From: Coptis chinensis
Lineage: Eukaryota; Streptophyta; Magnoliopsida; Ranunculales; Ranunculaceae
Assembly (NCBI GenBank): GCA_015680905.1
Contig: CM027381.1
Coordinates: 55,370,501-55,434,500 of the forward strand
Direction of reading: 5' to 3'
DNA length: 64,000 nucleotides
Under the pieces are notes generated by a model. That model was not told the DNA's origin. It did no database searches and saw nothing but the letters and a program-made list of their open reading frames with translations. Both the position numbers and the translations under genes were made by a program. This document shows positions 41,164 through 64,000 of the stretch, in pieces. The first letter of the stretch is position 1, and each line of letters begins with the position of its first letter.

Positions 41164-44030
41164 TCAGACTTCTTCACCCAATAATTGTTCAACAGTTATC
41201 ATATGGAACGGCTCCACAAGAGATAGCTCGCAACTTTCTAGTTTACGAGAAACATAGTCCATTGAGGGTCGAGATTTAGGACTACCATTTATGCATGAAA
41301 AAGCCAATTTTGCGTATACCACAACTTCCTTGACTAGCTCTGTAGTGGGAGTTTGAAGACGTTTGTCTAATATATCCATCAGTAAACACATTTGACCAAC
41401 TTGTTGAAAATGATGTAGCAAGAGATAATAAAATTCTCTAGGATGATATCCCATTATCACTTCAAGTGCTAACACTCCAAAGATATACACATCACATTTT
41501 GCAGTCAACCTCATTGTGAAGGCCAACTCTACATGGAAAAAAAGTTATGCAAACTTGATCAGATCTTTTTAAAGAATTCAAATCGCAAGTTAGAAAACCA
41601 TATCAAAAGTAAATAATGAAAAAGAGACAAATAAAGATTTACCTGGGGCCAAATAACCATATGTTCCGGCAAGTGCAGTCCAATTGGATGAATCAAGCAT
41701 TATAACTCTAGCAATACCAAAATCAGCAACGCAAGCATCATATTCTGTATTCAACAAAATATTCTTACTCAAAATATCTCGATGAATCAATGGTGGTGTG
41801 CAACCATTCATGTAAGACAATGCATTAGCTACATTTTTTATGATGTCCACCCTCTTCTTCTTATCTAAACTAGTTGCTTCCTCTACATTGCTCAAAATTT
41901 GGGCCAAGCTACGCTCCCCCTTTCCAGAAACTCATATACCAAAACTGAGTGTCGAACATGTGAACAAAATCTGTAAAGTTTCACAATGTTTTGATTTCTC
42001 AATTCTGTTAATGTGCGTACCTCAATTTGAAATGATCTTAAATTGACCACTTCACCGTCCTGTGATGGGTGAATTTTCTTTACAGCCACTACTTGTCCTG
42101 TTGACAAAACCACTTTGTAGATGCTTCCATATCCTCCCACTCCAATGCAATACTTGTTGTCAAACCCTTCTGTTGCTTCAATAATGTCTTCGTATACCAT
42201 TCCCCCGTTGTAATTACAAATGCAAAATAAATCATTACATCTTGCTTTTGTCTCTTCCTCTTGAACTCTTTTTTTTTCTTGTAAAACAAAGCACAAGTTC
42301 CAACGATTACAATAAAAAGAGAGAACAATCCCACAAGACAAAAAATAATGATCTTGATGAGTTTAACTCTTCCATTTACACCTTTGCTTATTTTGGAAGA
42401 ACTGCAAGGAGGCAAAGCTTTTACTTGACCACACAAGCCTTTGTTCTGGAAAGCTTTGCTATTAGGAACCGGACCTTCTAATGTATTGTAAGATACGTCA
42501 ATAGAAGTTAATGCAAGCTTTGCATTTCCACCAATGAATGTGGAATTGAACTAGATAACATATTGTGTGACAAATTCAAGTTCTCTAAGTTATGCATTTG
42601 AGCAAAGGAATGTGGAATGGAACCAGAAAACATATTCTGGCTCAAGTTTAGCAACTCTTGAATTTAAGCTAGATTGCCTAATTCAGATGGTATGCTTCCA
42701 TTGAGTTTATTTTTTCTCAACTTCAGATGATACAAGTTGGAGCAATCGCCAATTTGTTTTGTTATTGGTTCACTCAGATTGTTGGTGGACAAATCTAAAG
42801 TTGCTAACCTACCCAAACTTTGAATTTCCAAAGGCAAATTGCCATAAAGGTGTCACTCAAGTTAAGATTCACTAACAAAGATAGATATCCTATTTCTTTT
42901 GGAATCTCACCATTTAGACGATTTGAAGAGAGATCAAACTTTTGTAGTTGAGTCAAGCTTCCAAACTCACGAGGTATGGTACCAGTGAGTTTGTTGTTAG
43001 TGATTTTAAAACTTGTTAGTTTTTTGCATTTGCTATAATTACTTGAAATTTTTCCATTTAAGTTGTTGTTCCTCAAATCAATGTAATCAAAAGTGGAAAG
43101 TATGTCAAATGAATCTGATATGTCTCATGTGAGTTGGTTTCCATCGAGTCAAAGTCGGGACAATCTTAGACAGTTTTTCAAGTTTGGGATGGACCAGTGA
43201 AATTATTGGAAGCAACATTGAAAACTTGAAGATGTCCACCATCACATAGTTTTTGTGGCAAATAACCAGATAAATTATTAAAAGATGAGCTAAGATTAGT
43301 CAGTTTCATTTTCATTAATTCTTGAGGTATAGAACAGAAAGGTTGTTAGACAAGAGGCCAAGATCAATAGTTAAGTTTTGTAAATTACCTAACGAAGAAG
43401 GGATGGGACCACTCATAAAATTTAGACTAATTTATAAGTTCTCAAGTGATTCCAAGTTTCCAATTTCCAAAGGAATGGATCCATAAGGTTGATTGTTATG
43501 AAGGATTAACCTGTTTAAATTGGTCAAAATACCTAATGAAGAAGGGATAAAACCAGTGAGATTGTTTATCTTTAGATTTAGGTCCACAAGAGATTTTAAG
43601 TTTCCAATTTCAAAAGGAATGAATCCATAAAGTTGATTGTTAGAGAGCTTCAATTTGTTTAGATTGGACAATTTACCTATAGAAGGTGGAATTGGACCAG
43701 TGAAATTGTTTTCATAAAGATATAGTTCCTCAAGGGACCTCAAGTTTCCTATTTCTAGTGGAATTAAACCTGAAAATTGATTTGAAATGAGGGCTAGAAT
43801 TTTTTGGTTTCTCAAATCACACAAACTAGAAGGAATGGAGCCATAAATATGGTTTTGTGAGAAATCAAGGAATTGGAGACTTGTTAATTGGTTCATTTCC
43901 AATGGTATTTCTCCAGATAAATTATTGGTGTAAAAGTCGATGTAATTTGAACTGGAGTGATTCCATAGAGTGAATTAAAACGCATGGTACGTGATAGATG
44001 TGAAGTTAATGCTTTATATATGGTGCTGGA
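41164..44030 (-). pseudogene. LRR receptor-like kinase (MIK2-like, LRR XII/XIb type), 5'-truncated and frameshifted
   Basis: On the minus strand from 44030 come leucine-rich repeats (IPLEIGNLRSLEELYLYENNFTGPIPPSIG and similar at 43902-43432, and 43076-42804). They are followed by NTLEGPVPNSKAFQNKGLCG near 42440, a membrane segment (IIIFCLVGLFSLFIVIVG, about 42340) and a kinase domain. The kinase keeps the VAVKK lysine, HRDILSKN and DFGIAR, and SSNWTALAGTYGYLAP. One intron (41531-41641, GTAAAT...TGTAG) sits after LAP, as in relatives, and the last exon ends at a TGA (41164). Frame breaks occur near 41910 (about 5 extra bases), in an A-run near 42260, between LRR blocks at 42540-43430, and near 43900. 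The signal peptide and first repeats are missing beyond the insertion at 44031. Such receptors sense peptides at the plasma membrane. This copy cannot make one. Confidence 0.88.
41531..41641 (-). other. Intron in the kinase part of the receptor relic
   Basis: The minus-strand donor CCAG/GTAAATC and acceptor CCATGTAG/AG join GCCCCAG to AGTTGGCC, restoring [11 protein letters not shown]. The position is typical for this receptor group. Confidence 0.75.
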
Positions 44031-44426
44031 TGTCACACCCCGAATTTCGACAGAATTCGGAAAAACATCTATTTGTTCCCGACTCTTCGATTTCCGAGGT
44101 CTGACGCACTCTCCACTTCCAAAAACCCATAAACAGTTTAAAATATGCGGATAATTAAAAACCAATAAAAATTTCCATTATACATAAGTCCTCTTCATTA
44201 CAAAAATTCCCAATTAAGATTAGGTTACAAATCTCTTTTAAATAACTCTTTAATTAAAATATACAAATGAGAATACAAAAACATTGTCTAGACTGAAAAG
44301 CTATATCACCTCAAGGGAAAAACAAAACGTATCCGGAGATGTAACGTTAATGCAAACCACAAGCAGCAGCCAACCTTCTTCAACACTAAACCTGTCAAAA
44401 CTTATCAACTATGTTCATTGAATGAA

Positions 44427-44539
44427 CACACGTGTATACGCCAGTATACACATCTCAAAAAGAATACAAGTGTATACGCAAGTATACACGTCTCAAAAAG
44501 AATACACGTGTATACACATCTCAAAAAGAATACACGTAT
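44427..44539. repeat. Tandem repeat in the LTR-like insertion
   Basis: Three to four imperfect units of about 38 bases with ACGTGTATAC, AGTATACACGTC and TCAAAAAGAATACA. Confidence 0.75.
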
Positions 44540-45175
44540 ATTTTATTATTATATTCAATCTATTTCTAACTAATCACCTCTAACAGATTAATCTTTTACT
44601 TTAAAATATTATTCATCCATTAAAGTATACGAGTGAGGCGAGATAGTTCCTCCAACACTGAGGCAATTAGTTCCTTACTCAGTACGTCATAAAACCATCA
44701 GATAATACAACTCATTCAATATAGATCAAATATCTCATTATTTATTGAATAATAACATAACACTCAAATACAACGTTCACGCGGACATGTTCGCGACTTA
44801 ATCCATAATCCATGTGAAAATGAACACAAACAATAAAACAACATTGTAACAGCACACATCATCTTGATCAAATCCATTAATAATTAACATATTACACATA
44901 TAACCACTCATCATATGATAAGGAAAAATAAAAGCATTTCATATGCACTCCACAAGAGTAACTAATATAAATATACACATTACACGTACAAACAAATCAA
45001 GAAAAATATTGACTCTCTTTATTTCTATATCTCTTTCATTTTCTTTGTAAAAACAAAACAACTAGCGGAAATAGTTTTGAAAATAATACTTCTTAAACAC
45101 TACCCATAAACCACGATCCGAGAATCACTTAGACTCACCTAAGTCTAAGCTAACCAAATCTTTCGATACCAAATC

Positions 45176-45494
45176 TGTCACACCGAATTTCGGCCGTAAT
45201 TGGAAAAACATTATTTGTCCCCGACTCTTCGATCTCCGAGTTCGAGCCGTCGCGCTCCACCCTCCAGAAATCCAGCTTTCATCTCTGCCTCCATTTTCAT
45301 TATTTTATTTTTCTCTAAACCCTATTTTCTAGAAAAATGTGTTTATATACTTGGGTCCGAAACCCAAGCCCAACACCGACTCGGGCCCAAAACCAGGCCC
45401 ACGTATTCCGAGTCCAGTCCGACGAATTTTGAAAATAAATAATTAAATTAATTAATAAATGATAAAATACGTATTTAAAAATACGGACGTTACA
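45176..45494. repeat. Second copy of the terminal block of the LTR-like insertion
   Basis: This starts with the same TGTCACACC block as 44031 and ends at the element terminus. It could be the right LTR (319 bases) of an element whose left LTR has been replaced after its first 75 bases. Confidence 0.5.
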
Positions 45495-45662
45495 CTGGAG
45501 TAGCACTGATTGTGCATTATTCAGTGTATGGTCAGGTACATCAGAACATTCTCTTGTTAATCAACTGATCGTAAGACTTGTAGGTCAGTTAAAGCACCAC
45601 TAGCTGGACTATGCATGCTTTCTGTGTGGGAAGGCTGTTCATTTTTTAGTGGGGCAAGTTCA

Positions 45663-45677
45663 TTAAAATGTTTTGTT
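45663..45677. repeat. Left target duplication of the LINE
   Basis: TTAAAATGTTTTGTT, identical to 47819-47833. Confidence 0.85.
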
Positions 45678-45706
45678 TTGTTTTTTTTTCCAAACATTTT
45701 GATTCA

Positions 45707-46279
45707 TTAACAGATAACAAATAGTTCGTACAGACGGGACTGGACTTTAGAAAAACCAAGTTTCACAGGCATAAGAACTTGGTTAATACATACTAGAGGA
45801 CTACGAAGGGTTGCTGAGGCTGCCATGAGATGGGCATGTCTAATCAACTCCCTCAGGCAAAAGACAATTTTGTAAAAACTAAAACTAGCTTTGAGATTAA
45901 GTCTCTCATGCAAAAGACCCTCACAACACCAAGACACTATAGCAGAATCTCCATTAAGCTCTTGAACAATACTCTTATTATTTGAACAGACCACCACCTT
46001 GCTAACACTTAGCTGACGAGCTTGTTCCAATCCTACTTTTACTGCTTGTATCTCTACCTCTTCTACTGAGCCTGTTGAGACGGGCCTGCTTCCTGCAAAA
46101 CATAAATCAGAATCCCATTTATTTATTGTGTAGCCTACACCAGCTTGTGAGGAAATGGGGTCGAAACTGCCATCACATGCAAGCATAAAAAGGTCTGGAA
46201 TATGTGATTCAGGTATCAGGTATTTTAAAGTCACTGGAGAATGAGCAGGAATAATACATTTTCGTGCTTGTTCCAGCAC
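45707..46279 (-). pseudogene. RNase H domain of the LINE
   Basis: The frame contains FMLACDGSFDPISSQAGVGYTI, EEVEIQAVKVGLEQARQL and VVVCSNNKSIVQEL, the plant LINE type of RNase H (RVT_3-like). The first Asp and the Glu are present, but the third acidic residue (SD in relatives) is SN here. It degrades RNA in the RNA/DNA hybrid. The frame is open, but upstream domains are in other frames. Confidence 0.82.
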
Positions 46280-46452
46280 CTGAGATGGATTTGGGTTAAC
46301 AGCTATATAACGAGGATAAAAAACCAGAAAATTTCTATCTACGACCCAAATTATGTAGGAAGTAGAGGCTAAGATAGATAAGTTAAATTTAGTACTATTC
46401 TTTAAGTGATAACTTTAGTAATCACATCACCAGCACTAAAATGTTGATTCCA

Positions 46453-46864
46453 TTAATGAAATCGCATAGCAAGGGGGGAGGCAAACCAAATTTTATCGAG
46501 ATGTGTACAACTGAAAAGGGCATGCTCAATGCTTTCAGTCGCAGAGTGACAACGAGGATAGGTAGACACAGGACAAACATGCATGCCGATCAAACAACAC
46601 TTTCCTAGTTGGCAAAATGCCATTAAGAATTTTCCACATGAACATCTTGACTCGATGCGGGATATGAAGCTTCCAAATATAACACCAAGTAGTTTTAGCA
46701 ACAGACAAAGGCCTGACAGGCCTACCAACCTTTGATTGATTGAGAAACCAACTATATGTCGATTTGACAGTTAAAATACCATTCTTTTCTAAGGTCAAAA
46801 TAATTTTCTGAAAAAATACGAGTTTGCAAAATCTCATACCTAACATTTGTAGTGAACATCTCAT
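46453..46864 (-). pseudogene. Zinc-binding (zf-RVT) domain of the LINE
   Basis: Overlapping frames 46864-46535 and 46728-46453 contain KSTYSWFLNQ, WCYIWKLHIPHRVKMFMWKILNGILPTRKVL and, after a frame change, CPVSTYPRCHSATESIEHALFSC. This is the zinc-binding region that follows reverse transcriptase in plant LINEs. Confidence 0.82.
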
Positions 46865-47216
46865 TTAACAAGCTAATGTTCCAAGCATGTGTAATATTAT
46901 CAATCAAATCAGAAACATACCTAACAGATCTCATAGGATTGGGTTTAGGTCCAAAAGGTTTCTTAAAAGGCAGAGAAGGGATCCAATTATCCTCCCAAAT
47001 ATCAATGTTTTGTCTGTCTGTTATCCTCCAACAGTGAAGAGAGGAGATGTCATTTCTTACCTTGATGATGTTTTTCCACCACTTCGAAGCAGAGTTACTT
47101 TTCTTGGCTTGCAGGAAAGAAACATGTCAAAAGTATTTATTCTTAATAATCTTAACCTATAACAAATCAATCTCAGTCATGAGCTTCTAACACAGCTTAG
47201 CTATAAGAGTTTTATT

Positions 47217-47800
47217 CTAATACATAGATTGTTTAAAACCTACCCCACCCATACTTTTCTTACTACAACATACATACCAATTTAACATATGCAACTTATT
47301 ACTACCATGTTCATTATGCCCCCATAAAAAATTAACACTTATCATATCCAGGTTGTGACAAAAAGACAACAAGTTAGTTTGCATAAAGTAAATAGGGATA
47401 GCATACACTACACTTTTAATGAGAGTACTTCGACCAGCCATATACAAAAATTTTGTGTTCCAGTTTTGTATCCTAGATAACACATTTTTCATAATCCTAG
47501 GGGTAGTAATATGATTGAGTTTTGAAGGGTTAAAATCAATACCTAAATAAGAGTTGCTAGTATTAGTTAACAGAATTTTGAAAATCCTAGAGATGAGCTT
47601 CTTATGCTTATGGTGCAAGTTATGACTAAACAGCAGCGAAGACTTGTTAAAGTTGACCGATTGACCAGACATAGCACAATACTGGTTGATGCCATTTAAA
47701 ATATGGTGAGCTTCAGCTATGTTAGCTCGCATGAAAATGAAACAGTCATCAGCAAACATGAGATGAGTTACTGGTACAGATGATCTAGAAATATGAATGC
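47217..47800 (-). pseudogene. Reverse transcriptase, carboxy part, of the LINE
   Basis: The frame begins with SSVPVTHLMFADDCFIFMRA, where FADD is the RT active site, and continues through VNFNKSSLLFS, YLGI and WNTKFLYMAGRSTLIKSVVYAIPIYFMQ. The palm and finger parts before FADD are missing because of the 5' truncation. Confidence 0.88.
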
Positions 47801-47818
47801 CATGAATATGCTTGGAAG

Positions 47819-47833
47819 TTAAAATGTTTTGTT
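47819..47833. repeat. Right target duplication of the LINE
   Basis: TTAAAATGTTTTGTT, identical to 45663-45677. Confidence 0.85.
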
Positions 47834-48149
47834 GGTTAGTCTACTAACCAAGCTAAGTCTCGTCCGTTGCAGCGTTAAACACGTCAAGACTTGCAGTTAA
47901 TTAGGATGCAAGACTTGGTTTGAGTGTTTGACACATCCTCCCAAAACAATTCTTACTTTCTTAGTCAAACTCGCATCAGAAGCGTCTTTCATGGGCCATT
48001 TGTTTTTGCCTCTTATAAGACATTGATGTCTTGTAACCTCTTATAAGATGTGGACCAGTGATTTTAGACATTTTTTTGGTTTGTTTTTTGCCTCTTATAA
48101 GAGGCATTCTATTAGAAATGTCTTATAAGAGGCATAATTTCTATAAGTA

Positions 48150-49172
48150 CCAAAATTGGATCTACTACAATTCTGTAAGTCTTGTAAGTTGGAAAAAGAC
48201 ATAAACACCCCAAGCACACTACCCCTTGCCCTCGTTCTCTCTTTTGCCTTCTCTTTCTCATTTCTTCTTTGCCGCCATAACACTACCCCAAAGTCTGCTT
48301 GCCGTGACTTTTCTTTATCTTGTTGTTTGGCCGCTCCACTCGCGACTCGCTTTTCGACTTTTTATTTTGCCATCAAACAAAACCAACTTCCGAGAAGAAA
48401 ATAGGTAACAACGATACAAATCTCTTCTTGTTTTTCTTTTTTCACTTATGATGAGATTCGCCAATAATTGATGTTATGTCCGAATTACTAAATTATTATT
48501 GTTTCTAATTAAAATAATTTTTGATAGATTGTGTTTAGGGTCATTTGAGGATAAACCCGAGAGCCAATATTCCTCTAATTACTGCCCTGGATCCTAACAT
48601 GTAGTCATTGTTTCGATTTGGTGCTTAAGTTGATTAAAATCATGTGCTTTTGCAATAAAATATCATTATTTGATCATAATACCTGGAAGTAAGTCTGTCT
48701 CTATTGATTTGAAGCTCAGGGTGGGTATATCATTTGCATTTAAGGCATAACTAGTCTGAAAAGGCTTCTTATTGAAGAAGAACTCGGCCCCATATATTAG
48801 CTTTTAGCATTTCTTTTGATGTACAATTGCATTGCATATGCTACTATTCCAGTCATCGCATCATTCACCGTCTGCTCATATGAAATGCAATTATTTAGAT
48901 CGAAATGATTAAAATTCAATGAACTTTAGTACGAACAGATAAACCTTAAGCATATATTGATATATATCCCGAATCGCAGCGAGGGGTATTATATGTAGTT
49001 CCTTGTTTTGAGTTGAATGCTGAAGATATATAATTATCCAAACTATGCTTTGAACAATGAACTATATGCATTGTTATTTAGATTTTCAAAGTGCTAAAAT
49101 AATCTATAATGAATTGTTTTTCTTTTTTGTTTTTTTAAGGTGCTTGTTTGTTTACGTTAGAACATATATATC
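48150..49172 (+). other. Upstream region of the MYB/SANT gene
   Basis: No supported gene. A C/T-rich leader-like segment (48190-48400) ends in a possible donor (AAATAG/GTAACA), and the rest is AT-rich and intron-like. Confidence 0.4.
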
Positions 49173-50249
49173 ATGGCTAATAATGTCGACAATGAGGGTA
49201 GTACTGAGAGTAGCGCGGCCAAGGTTCACCATGTATTTATCAATGTCCCTGGATTAGCTCAAGCTTTCCTAGACTTGTGTTTGGAAGAAGTTACGAAAGG
49301 GGGCTACCAAGGTTCATCCCTAAAACCTATTAGCTGGAAACGCGTAAGAGATACCTTGAATGATAAGTTTAAGTTAAACCTTGAGCAAAAGGCTTTAAAA
49401 AATAAGTGGGATGCACAGAAAAAGAAGTATGTGGCTTGGAGGAATTGTGTTGGCAAGAGTGGTGGAGGAATCAATTTTGCCCTTGGGAGTATTAATTGGC
49501 CAGAAAAAGTTTGGGATGATGTTTTTCAGGCAAATGCTATATTGCATAATTTGTTTTGTAGTAATTCAAATTTTTTTTTAAATTTTTGTGTTAATTATGT
49601 TATTGAATTATTTTGGTTGGTCCAAAATAATATAGAGGAACTTGGCTGCAAATAATATATAAGAATAAGCCTCTGAGTAATGCAGAAGAGTTGTACAAGT
49701 TGTTTGAGGGCACTTTGGCGATGGGGGATGCTGCTTATGCTACTGGGGAGGTTGGGTTGCCAGATGATCACGTGGTAATTGATGACGATGATTCAAATAT
49801 GGTGAATGATGATACCATTCCAATTCCAGTCCCAGATGTGGAGGTAACTGATTGCTACTGGGATAATGTACACATCAATACTCCTCCTGTTAGCGCACAA
49901 CCTAGCACCCCCCACTTTGAACAAGGTGGAACTAGCAGTGGTGCTAGTGATGGTTCAAAAAAGGAGGATCTGATGGTGTGCAAGAGTTAATTGGTGTGGT
50001 GAAGAATCTAGTAACACATATGGAGCTTGAAAAGATTGAAGTGAAGAAGAACATGGAGTCCTATTCTATGTCTATATGCATGGGTATTCTGAATTATCTA
50101 AAAGAAAATGAGTAGATGACTATGGATGTGTATATGGGTGCAATGGTGAAACTTGCTGCAAATAAGGAGTTTAGAAAAGTCTTAGTTGAATTGGAGGATA
50201 TAGAGGATAAGAAGATTTTTCTCACGGGATTGGTTAGCATGGGAGTTTA
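49173..50249 (+). pseudogene. MYB/SANT-like DNA-binding domain protein, damaged
   Basis: The first frame (49173-49530) reads AFLDLCLEEVTKGGYQGSSLKPISWKRVRDTLNDKFKLNLEQKALKNKWDAQKKKYVAW, the plant Myb/SANT-like domain (Myb_DNA-bind_3). A segment without homology (about 49535-49640) follows, perhaps an intron with poor borders. Then come IIYKNKPLSNAEELYKLFEGTLAMG and DDHVVIDDDDSNM (to 49990), the usual downstream part. A frame change in the A-run near 49961 leads to GVQELIGVVKNLVTHMELEKIEV, then an in-frame TAG near 50113 and LANKEFRKVLVELEDIEDKKIFLTGLV to 50249. The family occurs both as stand-alone plant proteins and as the second protein of Harbinger transposons. I treat this copy as decayed. 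Confidence 0.72.
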
Positions 50250-50655
50250 ACTTAGTGGGGATGTCTTAAAACAGACTCAGTCTATTTTTTTTATTATGTT
50301 GTAATGTGATATTTAATTAGTTATGCATATGACAATGCACTATGCAATGCACTATTTTTGCTATAATGGAATGCTTTTGTTATATGCATTGTTATTTCAT
50401 GGATGGATTTAAATGTAATGTAAGAATTTCTATTTTGACATGTTGCTTGTATGTGAAGTGGTTATGAAATTAGACGTGAATTGGTGCTATATAATGGTAT
50501 GTAAAGCAGGATTATATTTGTCAAATAACCATCTATAAGATGTTGTATATTTGTTTTTTCCTTTTCTGCAAGTGCTTATAAGAAGAATTTGAAATAAAAA
50601 ACAAACCAGTTTATAAGACCCTCTTATAACTTAAACCAAAAAAACAAATATTTCA

Positions 50656-50798
50656 CTTTAAGTTCATGGACCTAAATAAATAGAAAGTGGGTTGGGACAA
50701 AAATCTTAAAAAAGCCCAATAGCTACATAGTTTCGGTGAAAGAAAGAAAAGAGGAGGAGCCTCATTATCCATTTCCCTCTCAAAAAAAAAAAAGAAAA
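50656..50798 (+). promoter_or_regulatory. Proximal upstream and 5' untranslated region of the isoleucyl-tRNA synthetase gene
   Basis: The sequence AGCCCA at 50713-50718 is the reverse of TGGGCT, the site II type of element often seen upstream of plant genes for organelle and translation proteins. An A/G-rich stretch ending in a poly-A run (50782-50798) leads into the start codon. No clear TATA box is visible. Confidence 0.4.
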
Positions 50799-63787
<12,989 letters not shown>

Positions 63788-64000
63788 GTATTGCTCAACT
63801 AAAATTTTTGAAGTTTGAAATTACCAGTCTTTAGGCTTGCCTGCTTTGATTTTGTCTTTGTGTGTCTGGCTTGGCTGCGGCTTCTGTAAAACACAGTCCA
63901 GAAGTGAGCTGCAAGTCTAAAAAAAGCGTCCAATTCAAAAGATCAGTAATTCTGGAAAACTTTCAGAAACTAACAAAATATTAAACGTGATAGGACATAC
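63788..64000 (+). other. Start of intron 20 of the isoleucyl-tRNA synthetase gene
   Basis: Donor GTATTGC follows FYGKLLE. The next exon, expected to continue the tRNA-binding domain, is outside the window. Confidence 0.65.

Larger units (their letters stand above)
44031..45494. mobile_element. LTR-like insertion (solo LTR or short non-autonomous element)
   Basis: The 1,464-base segment starts TGTCACACCCCGAATTTCG and ends GGACGTTACA, so it has TG...CA ends. It is flanked by CTGGA at 44026-44030 and 45495-45499, a 5-bp target duplication. Its first 75 bases recur at 45176-45250 (TGTCACACCGAATTTCGG ... GACTCTTCGATCTCCGAG), but the sequences after the two copies differ. No coding potential is seen. 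It sits at the 5' edge of the remaining receptor kinase sequence. Confidence 0.72.
45678..47818 (-). mobile_element. 5'-truncated LINE (non-LTR retrotransposon)
   Basis: On the minus strand it runs from the end of the reverse transcriptase through a zinc-binding domain and an RNase H domain to a poly-A tail (seen as TTTTGTTTTTTTTT at 45678-45690). A 15-bp duplication flanks it. The endonuclease and most of the RT are absent at the 5' end (47818), the usual result of incomplete reverse transcription. Confidence 0.88.
47994..50655. mobile_element. Possible DNA-transposon remnant (Harbinger-like) around a MYB/SANT gene
   Basis: The left side begins GGGCCATTTGTTTTTGCC and the right side, reverse complemented, has AATATTTGTTTTTTTGG. 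The resemblance is partial. The palindrome TCTTATAAGA occurs at 48011-48020, 48039-48048, 48093-48102 and 48121-48130, and related TTATAAG motifs lie at 50575-50640, like subterminal repeats. The gene inside belongs to a family that partners with Harbinger transposases. No transposase or clear target duplication was found, so the ends are tentative. Confidence 0.4.

Overview
This window is plant nuclear DNA, most likely from a eudicot. It has long AT-rich introns with GT-AG borders, plant Ty3/gypsy (Athila/Tat) elements, a CACTA transposon, a LINE, a MIK2-type LRR receptor kinase relic and a nuclear gene for organellar isoleucyl-tRNA synthetase. I cannot name the species. || Positions 1 to about 40,600 form one nested stack of transposons, which I label A to D plus CACTA. 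The oldest layer is C, a plus-strand Athila-like element with a decayed RT/RNase H/integrase region (11120-12705), a long 3' region and an LTR remnant starting at 16276. Element A (minus strand, 1-11119, cut by the window edge) sits inside C's reverse transcriptase. A CACTA element (16832-40256, 3-bp target duplication GTT) sits inside C's LTR remnant. The CACTA element carries exons of a gamma-tubulin complex gene and has itself been hit by D, a Tat-type gypsy element (minus strand, 19928-28543, target duplication ACAAT), and by B, a plus-strand relative of A (29246-38426). || A and B share an unusual plan. They have LTR, primer-binding site, gag, protease, a conserved short peptide and a 3' region, but no reverse transcriptase or integrase. 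They share 3' noncoding sequence with the pol-bearing C. They look like a non-autonomous family that would depend on a C-like partner. A also carries two ATHILA-ORF-like modules, each bounded by polypurine-tract-like motifs, which B lacks. D carries an extra, spliced-looking ORF antisense to its gag-pol. || From 41,164 to 50,655 lie smaller relics: a 5'-truncated, frameshifted LRR receptor kinase (minus strand), a 1.46-kb LTR-like insertion with target duplication CTGGA, a 5'-truncated LINE (45678-47818) with a 15-bp target duplication, and a MYB/SANT-like ORF in a unit rich in TCTTATAAGA palindromes. || From 50,799 to the right edge runs the one clearly intact host gene, an organellar isoleucyl-tRNA synthetase on the plus strand. 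Twenty coding exons join in frame for about 961 codons, with HIGH- and KMSKS-class motifs. One intron uses a GC donor, and the 3' end lies beyond the window. All identity estimates are by-eye counts, not computed alignments.
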